Source: Caenispirillum bisanense
GTDB taxonomy: Bacteria; Pseudomonadota; Alphaproteobacteria; Rhodospirillales; UBA2165
Reading direction: 5' to 3'
Length of the DNA: 61,004 bases
NCBI GenBank assembly: GCA_945877815.1
Contig: CAMDWJ010000024.1
Location: forward strand, 1 to 61,004
The notes under the pieces were generated by a model. That model was not told where the DNA came from and did no database searches. It was given only the letters and a program-made list of their open reading frames with translations. Every line of letters begins with the position of its first letter. Position 1 is the first letter of the stretch. Below are positions 16,808 to 28,442 of this stretch, in pieces. The position numbers were made by a program, and so were the translations under genes.

Positions 16808-17080
16808 CACGATTTCCTGCCAACCCTCCGCCGCCGCAGGTAGCGCAGCGCAAGGGCATGGTGGAGATGCCCTAGTCTGATGCGCGATTATGGCGCCATA
16901 TTCGCAATTGCGAATCGGCATTTATCGCGGGCGCCGGACATTGCGCCTATTGGGATAACCGGGCGCCGTTAACCGCCTCGTGCTCGATTTCATCGGCCTG
17001 CACTCACGGAGCATTGAGTTGGGCAACCTCTCTGCCTAGGATCGGCCCACATTCCACGGCCAATCGATAGGATCCTGCCC

Positions 17081-17800
17081 ATGCCCGATTCCCACGCCCT
17101 GCCCGCCAAGCAATATGTCATCGCGCCGCCCAAGCAAGCGGCCATTGCCGTCGAAGGCAGCGAGGCCGTCTTCCCAGTGCGCCGCATCTGGTGCGTCGGC
17201 CGCAATTACGCCGACCACGCGCGCGAGATGGGCCACGATCCCGATCGTGAGCCGCCGTTCTTTTTCCAAAAGCCGTCGGACGCGGTGATGCCCAATCATT
17301 CGACAATCCCCTATCCGCCGATGACCAAGGATTTCCAGCACGAGATCGAATTGGTCGTATGCATCGGCAAGGGTGGCAAGAACATTCCGCTCGAAAAGGC
17401 GCTCGACCATGTCTACGGCTATGCGGTGGGCCTCGACATGACGCGGCGCGATTTGCAGACACAGGCCAAGAACATGGGCCGTCCGTGGGAGCCGGGCAAA
17501 GGCTTCGATCAGTCTGCCCCCGTTTCGGCCATCGTCCCAGCCGCAAAATGCGGCCATCCGACGAAGGGCGCTATCTGGGTGAAGGTCAACGGCGCGGTGA
17601 AACAGAAAGGCGATCTCAACCAGCATATCTGGCAGATCGACGAGACGATCTCGTTCCTGTCGCAATATGTGTCCATCGAGCCCGGCGACATCATCATGAT
17701 GGGCACGCCGGCCGGCGTCGGCCCGGTTGCCGCGGGCGAGAAGGTCGAGGGGCATATCGACGGCGTAGGAGATCTGACCGTCACTTACGTCGCCGCTTAA
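17081..17800 (+). CDS. Fumarylacetoacetate hydrolase family protein
   Basis: The 239-residue protein is a single FAH domain. Metal ligands are Glu88 and Glu90 in QHEIELVVCIGKGG and Asp119 in AVGLDMTRRDLQ. It begins with the usual RIWCVGRNYADHA. Closest in pattern are fumarylpyruvate hydrolases and acylpyruvases, which split the ring-opened product of gentisate-type pathways; the exact substrate is inferred, not shown. It starts a four-gene same-strand series (FAH, FAD oxidoreductase, Bug protein, Rieske oxygenase) with short spacings. Confidence 0.85.
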   Translation: MPDSHALPAKQYVIAPPKQAAIAVEGSEAVFPVRRIWCVGRNYADHAREMGHDPDREPPFFFQKPSDAVMPNHSTIPYPPMTKDFQHEIELVVCIGKGGKNIPLEKALDHVYGYAVGLDMTRRDLQTQAKNMGRPWEPGKGFDQSAPVSAIVPAAKCGHPTKGAIWVKVNGAVKQKGDLNQHIWQIDETISFLSQYVSIEPGDIIMMGTPAGVGPVAAGEKVEGHIDGVGDLTVTYVAA

Positions 17801-17813
17801 GCGGAGCGTAGTC

Positions 17814-19217
17814 GTGCCGGACGACATCGCCGTTCCGGCACGCAACATCCCGCTCGCTTACGACACCGACGTGGTCGTGGTCGGCGCGGGCCCAGGCGGG
17901 TTCGCCGCCGCATTGCAGGCCGCGCGGATGGGTGCGCGGGTTATCCTCGTCGAACGTTTCGATATGCCAGGCGGCGTCCACACCTCAGGTCTTCAGGGTG
18001 CCGCCGGACCTGGCGTCGGCGGCATCCATACCGAGCTGATGGAACGGTTCGCAGCCGACGGCTACATCTATACCGCGACCGAAACGAGCTTGCCCAATTG
18101 GGCGGGCAATCCGCTGTCACATTACGACAAATATCTCAAACCCGACGCGACCTTCCGGCGCAGCAGCTTCAATCCCGAAGGGGCAGGCAGCGTCATGGCA
18201 TCGATGCTGCAGGACGCAGGTGTGCTCGCGCTCTACGGCACATCGTTTGTCGACACCATCGTCGAGCCCGGCGTGGGCAACGATTCGATCTCGGCGATCA
18301 TTGTCGAGAATGCCTCCGGCCGTCAGGCGATCGCCGGGAAAATCTTCATCGAGGGGTCGGGTACGGCTCATCTGGCGGCGAGCGCCGGGGTGCCCTTCCT
18401 GCGCGGCGGCGGTGGGCAGCCCGAAACCGCCGATTGGGACGGCATCCATCGCCCCATCCCGGGCGGTTTGTTGTGGATCATGAGCGGGATCGATTTCTCC
18501 AAGACCGTGGCGCATCAGAAATCCGCGAACGACCCGATGCTTTCCAAACTCATCGCCGAAGCCCATGCGGCGGGCGATATTCCGCCCGGTCTCTATCGTC
18601 CGCGCATGAACGGCAACAATATCTACGGCGAACATTATATAGGTCATCCGACGCTCGATATGAGCCCGATGCAGGCCGACGGGTCCTTCATCTTGTGGCA
18701 GAACGTGCCTTATGAATGGGCGTTGCATATGGACGATCGCGCCGAGGACGAAGCCCGCGCCAAACGTGCGCTGCGCGGCTTCATCGATGCCGAAGCCAAA
18801 TTTCTCAAGAAATACGTCCCCGGATTCGAAAAGGCCGTGCTGACCAATATCGGCCGCTTTGTCGGCATCCGCGACGGACGGCATCCGGTCGGCGAGCATG
18901 TTTTTTGTCTCGAGGATGTTCTGGCTGGGCGCCGTTTTGCCGATGCGGTGACCAAACCCATGACCAAACCGTTTTTCTGGGGCAGCAACCGCAAGCACGA
19001 ATTCGACGTGCCGTTCCGCTGCTTCCTGCCGAAGAAAATCAACAATCTGATTTTGACCGGCGCATCGCTGTCCTTTACCTACGACACCATTTTTATGGTG
19101 ATGCGCAATTTCCCCTGGTGCACACAAACCGGAGAGATCGCCGGTTATGCCGCCGCACAGTGCATTCGCAAAGGCATCACCGCCAAGGAATTGGAGTGGA
19201 CGACGCCTTATTTCTGA
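17814..19217 (+). CDS. FAD-dependent oxidoreductase
   Basis: The 467-residue flavoprotein has an N-terminal ADP-binding motif, VVGAGPGGFAAALQAARMGA, and PGGVHTSGLQG just after, as in the FAD-dependent oxidoreductase family that includes FAD-dependent dehydrogenases and hydroxylases of the PF12831 kind. Late motifs (LILTGASLSFTYDTIFMVMR) belong to the same group. It starts at GTG 17814, 13 bases after the FAH gene, with CGGAG upstream, so the two are translationally close. The reaction is unknown; oxidation of a pathway intermediate before or after the Rieske oxygenase is a reasonable guess. Confidence 0.8.
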   Translation: MPDDIAVPARNIPLAYDTDVVVVGAGPGGFAAALQAARMGARVILVERFDMPGGVHTSGLQGAAGPGVGGIHTELMERFAADGYIYTATETSLPNWAGNPLSHYDKYLKPDATFRRSSFNPEGAGSVMASMLQDAGVLALYGTSFVDTIVEPGVGNDSISAIIVENASGRQAIAGKIFIEGSGTAHLAASAGVPFLRGGGGQPETADWDGIHRPIPGGLLWIMSGIDFSKTVAHQKSANDPMLSKLIAEAHAAGDIPPGLYRPRMNGNNIYGEHYIGHPTLDMSPMQADGSFILWQNVPYEWALHMDDRAEDEARAKRALRGFIDAEAKFLKKYVPGFEKAVLTNIGRFVGIRDGRHPVGEHVFCLEDVLAGRRFADAVTKPMTKPFFWGSNRKHEFDVPFRCFLPKKINNLILTGASLSFTYDTIFMVMRNFPWCTQTGEIAGYAAAQCIRKGITAKELEWTTPYF

Positions 19218-19339
19218 GCGCCATTTCCGAGCGTCAGGCCCGATGGGCGAAGCGGTGGTGAATTTCCTTGTTTGCCCTTGGGCTCGACCATAAGATTTCC
19301 CGGAACAAATCAAAAAGCGTCATCGACAGGGAGATGAGC

Positions 19340-20398
19340 ATGATACGCGCAATCAAAGATGCGACCTCGATTCGGGCCACAATATACGCGGCCCTGACGG
19401 TGCTGGTCGCCGCCGCCTTAGGTTCACCACCTGCCGCGGCCCAACCGGTCGCCGATTTCTATCGCGACAAGACAATCGACATCGTCGTCGGCTACACGCC
19501 GGGCGGCGGCTACGATCTCGCCGCGCGCGTGCTGTCGCGCCATATGGGCAAATATATCCCGGGCGAGCCCAAGATGATCGTGCGCAATATGCCGGGCGCC
19601 GGCACCGTGCTCGCCGCCAATCACGTCAACAACATCGCGGCGAAGGACGGAACCGTTATCGCGATCTATGCCGATCTCATGCCCGTCGCCAAACTGCTCG
19701 ACGTGCCCGGCGTTCAATTCGATCCCGCCAAATTCGGCTGGATCGGATCGATCACGTCCCGCGGCATGCCGACCTTGATTGTGCGCAAGGACGCGCCCGC
19801 GACGACGCTCGACGGAATACGGAAGACCGAAGTTCTGATCGGCGCCAGCGGCCCCGACGCCACCAGCTCCTACGCCTATTTGCTAAACGATCTCCTCGGT
19901 ACCAAGCTCAAGGTGCTCGCAGGCTATACCGGCGGCTCATCTCAGATCGATCTCGCGATCCAGCGCGGCGAGGTGCATGGACGCGCCAGCGCCGACTGGA
20001 ACGATCGCAAGCATTTGTCGCTGTGGACCGATCTCACGGTCCCGGTGCTCTCCTTGTCCCTGCAACGGTCGACGGATCCGGCCACGAAAGACGTACCGCT
20101 CGCCGTCGATCAAGCGCGCAGCGAGGAAGACCGCCAGATCATGGAACTGGTGCTCGGCACCAACAAGTTCTTCCGCGCCTTCTCCACCCCGCCCGGCGTG
20201 CCCGCCGACAGGCTTGCCGCTTTGCGCGACGCCTTCGCCAAGACCATGAAAGACCCCGAATTCGTCAAGGAATTCATCGTGGGCGCGCCCAGCGGTCTCG
20301 ACGTTACGACCCATGAGGAAATCGAAGCCTTTGTCGCGCGCATCAACAAATTCCCACCCAACGTGGTCAAGCGCGCCGCCAAATATGTTTCGTTCTAA
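19340..20398 (+). CDS. Bug/TctC-like periplasmic solute-binding protein
   Basis: The 352-residue protein has a signal peptide ending near PPAAAQ and the tripartite tricarboxylate receptor (Bug) fold. The opening reads DKTIDIVVGYTPGGGYDLAARV, followed by NMPGAGTVLAANHV. Bug proteins bind carboxylates or aromatic acids with high affinity. No TctA/TctB membrane genes are adjacent. ATG 19340 is chosen because AGGGAG ends six bases before it; ATG 19334 lies on that ribosome binding site. Its place between the FAD oxidoreductase and Rieske oxygenase suggests that it binds the same pathway's substrate. Confidence 0.85.
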   Translation: MIRAIKDATSIRATIYAALTVLVAAALGSPPAAAQPVADFYRDKTIDIVVGYTPGGGYDLAARVLSRHMGKYIPGEPKMIVRNMPGAGTVLAANHVNNIAAKDGTVIAIYADLMPVAKLLDVPGVQFDPAKFGWIGSITSRGMPTLIVRKDAPATTLDGIRKTEVLIGASGPDATSSYAYLLNDLLGTKLKVLAGYTGGSSQIDLAIQRGEVHGRASADWNDRKHLSLWTDLTVPVLSLSLQRSTDPATKDVPLAVDQARSEEDRQIMELVLGTNKFFRAFSTPPGVPADRLAALRDAFAKTMKDPEFVKEFIVGAPSGLDVTTHEEIEAFVARINKFPPNVVKRAAKYVSF

Positions 20399-20430
20399 GC
20401 CCGCCTATCGGATGTAAGGAGACCTCCACG

Positions 20431-21813
20431 ATGTTGTCCGTCGAGATGAACGAGCGCCTGACCCGCGTCGGCCCAGGAACGCCCTGCGGCGAACTGATGC
20501 GGCGCTACTGGATTCCCATCGCGGCCAGCTCGCAGCTGCTCGACAATCCGGTCAAGCCGGTGCGCATCTTGGGCGAGGATTTGGTGCTCTACAAAAACAC
20601 CAAGGGCGGGCTCGGCCTGATCGGTCAACGCTGCCTGCACCGCCTCGTCGATCTGCAATACGGAATTCCCGACGAAGAAGGCTTACGCTGCCCCTATCAC
20701 GGCTGGCTCTACGGCGAGACCGGCGAATGCATTGAACGCCCGATGGAGGCCAACCCCCGCGCCAATTTCCCGCGCAAGACACCGGCCTATCCGGTTCAGG
20801 AACTGGGCGGCATGATCTTCGCCTATATGGGGCCGCTCCCCGCCCCTGCCCTGCCGAAGTGGGACCTCTTCGTATGGCCAAATTCCATCCGTCAGATCGC
20901 CTTCAACGTGCTCAACTGCAACTGGCTGCAATGCCAGGAAAATACCGGCGACCCGACCCACAGCGTATGGACCCACGGGCACTTCTTCAAATATGTCCTC
21001 GAACGCGACGGGAAATTCGACGAACGCGCGGCCAGCGAGAAGCATACGCTGCGCAACCGCATCAAGTGGGGCGACGGAATCAAGGAGATCACCGCGCAAC
21101 CCACCCAATACGGATTCGAGAAGGCCATCGTCTATTCGAAAGAGCTGGGTGCGGAACAGGATCATGTGCACCGCCATGCCACGGTGATGTTCCCGTTCTA
21201 CACCAACACCGGCAGCCCGGGCGCGCCGCGCAGCGAATATCAAATCCGCGTACCCATCGACGATACCCATACGATGCACATCTGCTATCAGGTCTACGCG
21301 GCCCCGCCCGGGGTCAAAGCGCCCGAACAGAATACCGTGCCCTGGTATGAGCCGCCGACCCACGATGCCAACGGCAAGCCGATCTTCGATTATGTGTTGG
21401 CGCAGGATGCCTTCGTGTGGTGGGCGCAAGGCAACCTAACCGACCGTTCGCAGGAATCGCTCGGACGCACGGACGTGCCGATCATCTTGTTGCGGCGCCA
21501 GCTCGATGAGCAAATCAAGCTGGTCGAAGAGGGCCGCGACCCCATGAACGTCTTTCGCGACAAATCGCCGGACGTCATCTTCGGCGCCGGCAAGGAGCCG
21601 CAAGGTTGGACCGGCGATCCCGCCACCTATCATCCGCCGACGGTCGGGCAAGATTATCGCCGCATGTATCACAAAGGCTTCGCCATCGACGATGCCGACC
21701 GCTATGGCCCGATGATCGAGCAGGTCAAAGATCTGCATCGCAGGATCGAGGAAGCCGGCACCAAGGCGGCACCTCAACGCAAGGTCGACGGTCAGCTGGT
21801 GATCAGCGAGTAG
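20431..21813 (+). CDS. Rieske-type ring-hydroxylating oxygenase, large subunit
   Basis: The 460-residue protein has an N-terminal Rieske [2Fe-2S] domain with ligands Cys68, His70, Cys87 and His90. The catalytic domain has the mononuclear iron segment NWLQCQENTGDPTHSVWTH (Asp174, His177, His182). The architecture is that of the phthalate 4,5-dioxygenase-like group, which works with a separate reductase. No reductase or small subunit is encoded nearby, so electrons must come from elsewhere. The likely reaction is hydroxylation or demethylation of an aromatic acid or related ring. It starts 32 bases after the Bug gene. Confidence 0.88.
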   Translation: MLSVEMNERLTRVGPGTPCGELMRRYWIPIAASSQLLDNPVKPVRILGEDLVLYKNTKGGLGLIGQRCLHRLVDLQYGIPDEEGLRCPYHGWLYGETGECIERPMEANPRANFPRKTPAYPVQELGGMIFAYMGPLPAPALPKWDLFVWPNSIRQIAFNVLNCNWLQCQENTGDPTHSVWTHGHFFKYVLERDGKFDERAASEKHTLRNRIKWGDGIKEITAQPTQYGFEKAIVYSKELGAEQDHVHRHATVMFPFYTNTGSPGAPRSEYQIRVPIDDTHTMHICYQVYAAPPGVKAPEQNTVPWYEPPTHDANGKPIFDYVLAQDAFVWWAQGNLTDRSQESLGRTDVPIILLRRQLDEQIKLVEEGRDPMNVFRDKSPDVIFGAGKEPQGWTGDPATYHPPTVGQDYRRMYHKGFAIDDADRYGPMIEQVKDLHRRIEEAGTKAAPQRKVDGQLVISE

Positions 21814-21878
21814 GTAGATACCTCATACTGAGCTTGGTCACGCGTTAGCGCGTGCGAGCACGCGAGGGCATGGGGGCA

Positions 21879-21912
21879 CCTCGTTCATCATTCGACAGGC
21901 TCAGGATGAGGG
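21879..21912. repeat. REP-like element between convergent genes
   Basis: The stretch CATTCGACAGGCTCAGGATG, ending in AGG, resembles the dispersed palindrome (CCTCATCC...GGATGAGG core) common in alphaproteobacterial intergenic regions. The left arm here carries a few extra bases. It lies between the converging Rieske and aldo/keto reductase genes and may end both transcripts. Confidence 0.5.
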
Positions 21913-21921
21913 CTTCGTTGT

Positions 21922-22941
21922 TCAAACCTTGAAATCGACGTTCCATACCGTATTGAGCCGCACCATCAGCGCGGCGTCGAACGGTTTCATGCCGGACACT
22001 GCGGCGATCTCTTCCATCTGATCCTGTGCCGAGAAACCGCCGAGCGCGGTCGCGACCCCGGGATTCATCAAGATGAAGCGAAACGCTGCCTGGGCCATGC
22101 TCGTACCGGTCTCGCGGGCGAGGAAGCTCATCGCCATCGCCTTCTCGCGTTGCTTGCGCGCGGCTGCGGATTCGAGATCCTCCTGGCGTGCCAAGGCGTG
22201 ACGCGGCTTCGCCGCCAGCGCATCGTCGGTCAGCGCGCCGCTCGCCAGGGGCGAGTAGATTGCGGCGCTTGCCTTGCGATCACGCGCAAGCCCGATCACG
22301 TTGCCGTAATCCTTGCCGACCTTGAGGCCGGCCGGCTTCGCCATGCCGCCGGTGGGATTGAGCAGCGTATAGGGCACGTTGATCAGCTTGAAGAGCCCGG
22401 TATCCAGGATGGTGCGCACTTCGTCTGCATCGTTGCCGCGGCAGATGAAGCCTGCATAGCGAATCTTGCCGCTGTCCAGCAGGCGTCGCACACCTTCGAT
22501 CGCTCCATCCGGGCGCGTATAATGATCGATCTGCAATTGCGCATAGACCGGGCCTTCCAGCTTCGGATCGACCTTCGACGGCCCGTTGTGGATCTGCATC
22601 ATATCCAGATAATCGGCTCCGAGACGTTTGAGACTCGCCTCGGTCGAGCGCACGACGTGATCGGCGACGTCGCCGAGATTCTCAGCGCGGATTTCGACCT
22701 TGGAATTCAGCAAAGGGCGCGCCTTCAAGGTGCGCAATACACGACCCAGATTTTCCTCGGCGATGCAATTTCCGTAATCGGGCGAATTGTCGAAATAGGT
22801 GATACCGAGTTCGAGTGCCCGCGCGACGATGCGCTCCTGTTCGACTGCGGAACCCCGCACCATCAGCCCGGCGTTACCGCCGCAGCCGAAAGCTATTTCG
22901 GAGACAACGAGGTCCGTATCCCCGACGCGCCTATATTCCAT
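21922..22941 (-). CDS. Aldo/keto reductase
   Basis: The 339-residue protein has the AKR barrel and its catalytic tetrad: Asp51 and Tyr56 in YFDNSPDYG, Lys81 in LNSKVE and His118 in MMQIHN. It starts MEYRRVGDTDLVVSEIAFGC, typical of NADPH-dependent AKRs related to L-galactose or pyridoxal dehydrogenases. Substrate is unknown. It follows the LLM monooxygenase gene on the minus strand after 12 bases, so the two are almost certainly one transcript and may act in sequence. Confidence 0.85.
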   Translation of the reverse strand: MEYRRVGDTDLVVSEIAFGCGGNAGLMVRGSAVEQERIVARALELGITYFDNSPDYGNCIAEENLGRVLRTLKARPLLNSKVEIRAENLGDVADHVVRSTEASLKRLGADYLDMMQIHNGPSKVDPKLEGPVYAQLQIDHYTRPDGAIEGVRRLLDSGKIRYAGFICRGNDADEVRTILDTGLFKLINVPYTLLNPTGGMAKPAGLKVGKDYGNVIGLARDRKASAAIYSPLASGALTDDALAAKPRHALARQEDLESAAARKQREKAMAMSFLARETGTSMAQAAFRFILMNPGVATALGGFSAQDQMEEIAAVSGMKPFDAALMVRLNTVWNVDFKV

Positions 22942-22953
22942 CGGCCGATCCCG

Positions 22954-24339
22954 CTATTCGGCTGCTTCGGCGAGGCGCGCAGGAACCGCCATGAACTGGT
23001 TGACCGCGCCATCGACGAACTGATTGTCCGGACGCGGCACACCGAGATGGCCACGCAAGGTGTCATGTTCATATTCGGTGCGGAACAGGCCGCGTTTTTG
23101 CAGGATGGGAATCACCATCTCGCAGAAATCATCGAGCGCGCCCGGGATATAAGCCGGCATGATGGTGAAGCCGTCGCAGCATTCGGCCTTGAACCATTCT
23201 TCCATATAATCGGCGATGAACTCGGGCGATCCCTTGATCACGTTCTTGGCGCGGGCACCGGCCACGCGCTGGCCGAGCTGGCGGATCGTCAGGTTCTCCT
23301 TGCGCGCCATTTCAAGGATGCTCGCATAATGCCCGCCGTCATGTTCGGGCATATCCGGCAAAGGTCCGTCCATATCGTATTTGGTCAAATCGACCTTGTG
23401 ACCAAGCATCGTGTTCAGCATCTCGCGCCCGACGATGGGATGGATGAGCGACTGCAGGAATTCATAATCCGCGTCGGCTTCCGCCTGGGTCGGCCGGCAG
23501 ATCACGCTGAGACCGGGTAGGATTTTGCAATGATCGGGATTGCGCCCGTATTTCGGCATGCGTCCCTTCACATCGTCGTAATAGGACTTGGCGGCCGGGA
23601 TGTTCAGATGCGGGCTGAAGATAGCTTCGGCGAACATCGCCGCAGTCTCGCGGCCATCGTCGGAGCCGCCCGCCTGGACGAGCAGCGGATAGCCTTGCGG
23701 CGGGCGCGGCACGTTCAGCGGGCCTTTCACCTTGTACAGATCCGTATTCCAATTGAGATCGTGGCGCTTGGCAGGATCGTAATAGAGCCCGCTGTCCTTA
23801 TTGATGACGAATGCGTCGTCGTCCCAGGAATCCCACAGGCCAAGCACAAGCTTCACCACCTCGCGCGCGCGCACATAGCGATCATGATGATCGTAGGCAT
23901 CGTCCTTGCCGAAATTCTGCGCCTCGGCCTTCTGGCCCGAGGTCACGATGTTCCAGCCCGACCGTCCGTGGCTGATATGATCGAGCGAAGCGAATTTGCG
24001 GGCGATATGGTAGGGCTCATTCCAGCTGGTCGAAACCGTTCCCACCAGGCCGATCTTCTCGGTCACCATCGCGAGCGCCGAGAGCAAGGTCATCGGCTCG
24101 AAATGCGCGACGAATTGGACCGAGCGTGAAATCGCCTCGGTCGCCGCTTCGCGAGTCGCATTGGCGTCGGCGAGGAACAGAAGGTCGAATTTTGCACGTT
24201 CCGCCTTCTGGGCGATTTCGACATAGTGTTCAACATTGAACGAGGCGTCAGCCTGGGCGCGCGGATGCCGCCATGAGGCCACATGATGGCCCGTGGGATT
24301 GTAATAGGCCGCTAGCCTCATCTTGCCGTCGGAATTCAT
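22954..24339 (-). CDS. LLM-class FMN-dependent monooxygenase (NtaA/SnaA/DszA type)
   Basis: The 461-residue protein belongs to the bacterial luciferase-like monooxygenases of the NtaA/SnaA/DszA subgroup, recognisable from WNIVTSGQKAEAQNFGKDD, HDRYVRAREVVKLVLGLWDSW and PLLVQAGGSDDGRE. These enzymes use reduced FMN from a separate reductase to cleave C-N or C-S bonds or to oxidise ring sulphur; no reductase gene is nearby. GGGAGAGCG lies before ATG 24339. It is divergent from the molybdenum hydroxylase gene (188 bases between starts) and co-directional with the aldo/keto reductase. Confidence 0.88.
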   Translation of the reverse strand: MNSDGKMRLAAYYNPTGHHVASWRHPRAQADASFNVEHYVEIAQKAERAKFDLLFLADANATREAATEAISRSVQFVAHFEPMTLLSALAMVTEKIGLVGTVSTSWNEPYHIARKFASLDHISHGRSGWNIVTSGQKAEAQNFGKDDAYDHHDRYVRAREVVKLVLGLWDSWDDDAFVINKDSGLYYDPAKRHDLNWNTDLYKVKGPLNVPRPPQGYPLLVQAGGSDDGRETAAMFAEAIFSPHLNIPAAKSYYDDVKGRMPKYGRNPDHCKILPGLSVICRPTQAEADADYEFLQSLIHPIVGREMLNTMLGHKVDLTKYDMDGPLPDMPEHDGGHYASILEMARKENLTIRQLGQRVAGARAKNVIKGSPEFIADYMEEWFKAECCDGFTIMPAYIPGALDDFCEMVIPILQKRGLFRTEYEHDTLRGHLGVPRPDNQFVDGAVNQFMAVPARLAEAAE

Positions 24340-24526
24340 GTCGCTCTCCCTTGTCGATCTTACCTTGGCCCTGTAGGTCGAGCCTGTCGCAGACCTTAAC
24401 CCTACCGTCGTCGGGGACATTAGGCCAGCCCGGTGTTGCGTGATTTTGCGCCGCATTTGCGGCAAAAAAAGCCACGCGGCCAGGGCCTCATGGGCTATCG
24501 TGGTTGACCAACCGGGACGCCCATTC

Positions 24527-26832
<2,306 letters not shown>

Positions 26833-26857
<25 letters not shown>

Positions 26858-27291
26858 ACGGCGGCATCGAGCACGCTCAGGAAACGCGAACGGTCGGCCT
26901 TGGTGATCGGCGGCGGCCCGCCGGTATTGGCGCCGATCTCACGCAGATGGCGCGCGATCTCGCGCCCCGCCAACGCATTGCCGATATTGTCCGGCGTCCA
27001 ATGTTTGCCATAGGACGACACCGCCCGCGCACCCTTTGCCAGACAACGCGACGCGAGCGGGATATCGGAAGTGACGCAGACATCGGACTTCGTGATGCGC
27101 TCGGCGATCCAATCGTCCGCCTTGTCCGCGCCATCCTCGACCGTGATCATGCGCACGTTGCCCGTGCGCGGCGGGCGGATCGGTCGCGAGCCGTTGGAGA
27201 CGACGAATACCGCGAGGCCAATACGCTCAGCCACCCGATAGACCTCGTCACGCACAGGGCAGGCATCGCCATCGATATAGATATCCGTCAC
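26833..27291 (-). CDS. UPF0178 (YaiI/YqxD, DUF188) family protein
   Basis: The 152-residue protein matches the UPF0178 family: IYIDGDACPVRDEVYRVAER at the start, then DWIAERITKSDVCVTSDIPL and a C-terminal GPPPITKADRSRFL. The conserved acidic residues resemble those of PIN-type nucleases, but no activity is established. The start codon is GTG 27291. Its 3' end overlaps the convergent molybdenum hydroxylase gene by 25 bases. Confidence 0.85.
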
Positions 27292-27300
27292 GGCGTCCGA

Positions 27301-27549
27301 TCAGCCTGCGAGCATCGCCAAGGCCGCGTTCCGCTCGCTCGATTTCAGTTTCAAAAACAACGTGCGGGCGCGCTTGATTTCCTGATCCGATCCGCTGTCC
27401 GAAGCCACCTTGAGGGCCACCGTTGTCGGGTGATCGGCCCCGCAAATGAACACTAGGGCTTTCGCTAGGCGGCCCATCGCGTCCCGGTCGATCTTTGTCT
27501 CGTCCAATCTCGAATCCTCCGATATATCTGTCGCACCGATCTTTACCAC
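27301..27549 (-). CDS. Hypothetical 82-residue protein
   Basis: I do not recognise this protein. It looks soluble and mostly helical, with GRLAKALVFICGADHPTTV in the middle and many charged residues. GTG 27549 gives 82 residues. A TTG at 27507 preceded by AGGA gives 68 and may be the true start. It lies 9 bases before the UPF0178 gene on the same strand and starts back to back with the hydrolase gene. Confidence 0.5.
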   Translation of the reverse strand: MVKIGATDISEDSRLDETKIDRDAMGRLAKALVFICGADHPTTVALKVASDSGSDQEIKRARTLFLKLKSSERNAALAMLAG

Positions 27550-27576
27550 GTGAACAGCATGGCACCGAGGGACTTT

Positions 27577-28371
27577 ATGCGATCACCCACGATCAGAAAC
27601 GCCCTCGCCGGACTGTTATTCGCATTTGGGTTGGGAGGCTTCCCAGCCGCTGCGCAAGAGGTGGTCGATATTCCGACTCGCACCGGCGTCAGCCAACGCA
27701 TGCTCGCCATCGCCCCGCCGGCACCTAAGGCAGCCGTGATCCTGCTGGCGGGCGGGCACGGCGGATTGCAGATCACCGCGCAGGGTTCGATGAAATGGGG
27801 CGAGGGGAATTTCCTCATCCGCATGCGCCAGCAATTCGTGGATCAAGGGTTGTTCGTTGCGGTCGTGGATGCGCCCTCCGATCAACAGAGCGAACCGTTT
27901 CTAACTGGGCGCCGCCAGTTGCCGAACCACGTAACCGATATCAAATCGGCGATCGCCTGGGTGCGCGACCGCGCCAAGGTGCCTGTGTGGCTCGTCGGAA
28001 CCAGTCGCGGCACTCAATCGGCGGGGTTCATCGCGACCCAACTAATAGGACCGGAAGGACCGGATGGGATCGTACTCACCTCCACGATCCTGACGGACAA
28101 AAACAGCCGCGCCGTGCCCAAAATGGAATTGGATAAAATCCAAATCCCTGTTCTCATCGTGCATCACGAACAAGACGGATGCGTGCTCTGCGCGTTCCGC
28201 GATATGCCGGCCCTGATGAATGGTCTAACAACAACCCGGAAGAAAGAATTGTTGGCTTTCACGGGCGGGCAGACCAAAGGCGATCCCTGCGAGGCCCTCG
28301 CCTATCACGGCTTCAACGGGATCGAGCGCGAGGTCGTCGAACGGACGGCCAAATGGATACTCGCGAACTGA
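27577..28371 (+). CDS. Secreted alpha/beta-hydrolase-like protein
   Basis: The 264-residue protein begins with a signal peptide (LAGLLFAFGLGGFPAAAQ) and has an alpha/beta-hydrolase fold. The nucleophile elbow is VGTSRGTQS, an early LLAGGHGG loop precedes it, and a late histidine is in LAYHGFNG. A CVLC cysteine pair near residue 206 may form a disulphide in the periplasm. ATG 27577 is preceded by CGAGGGA; an in-frame GTG at 27550 would lengthen the signal peptide. Substrate is unknown; esterase or peptidase activity is likely. Confidence 0.75.
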   Translation: MRSPTIRNALAGLLFAFGLGGFPAAAQEVVDIPTRTGVSQRMLAIAPPAPKAAVILLAGGHGGLQITAQGSMKWGEGNFLIRMRQQFVDQGLFVAVVDAPSDQQSEPFLTGRRQLPNHVTDIKSAIAWVRDRAKVPVWLVGTSRGTQSAGFIATQLIGPEGPDGIVLTSTILTDKNSRAVPKMELDKIQIPVLIVHHEQDGCVLCAFRDMPALMNGLTTTRKKELLAFTGGQTKGDPCEALAYHGFNGIEREVVERTAKWILAN

Positions 28372-28442
28372 ACATCTCCGGACTTGCCCCGGCCAGGGCA
28401 GGCGGCGACGATAGCGCGAAACAGGGTTCAAGGGGCCAGGTC

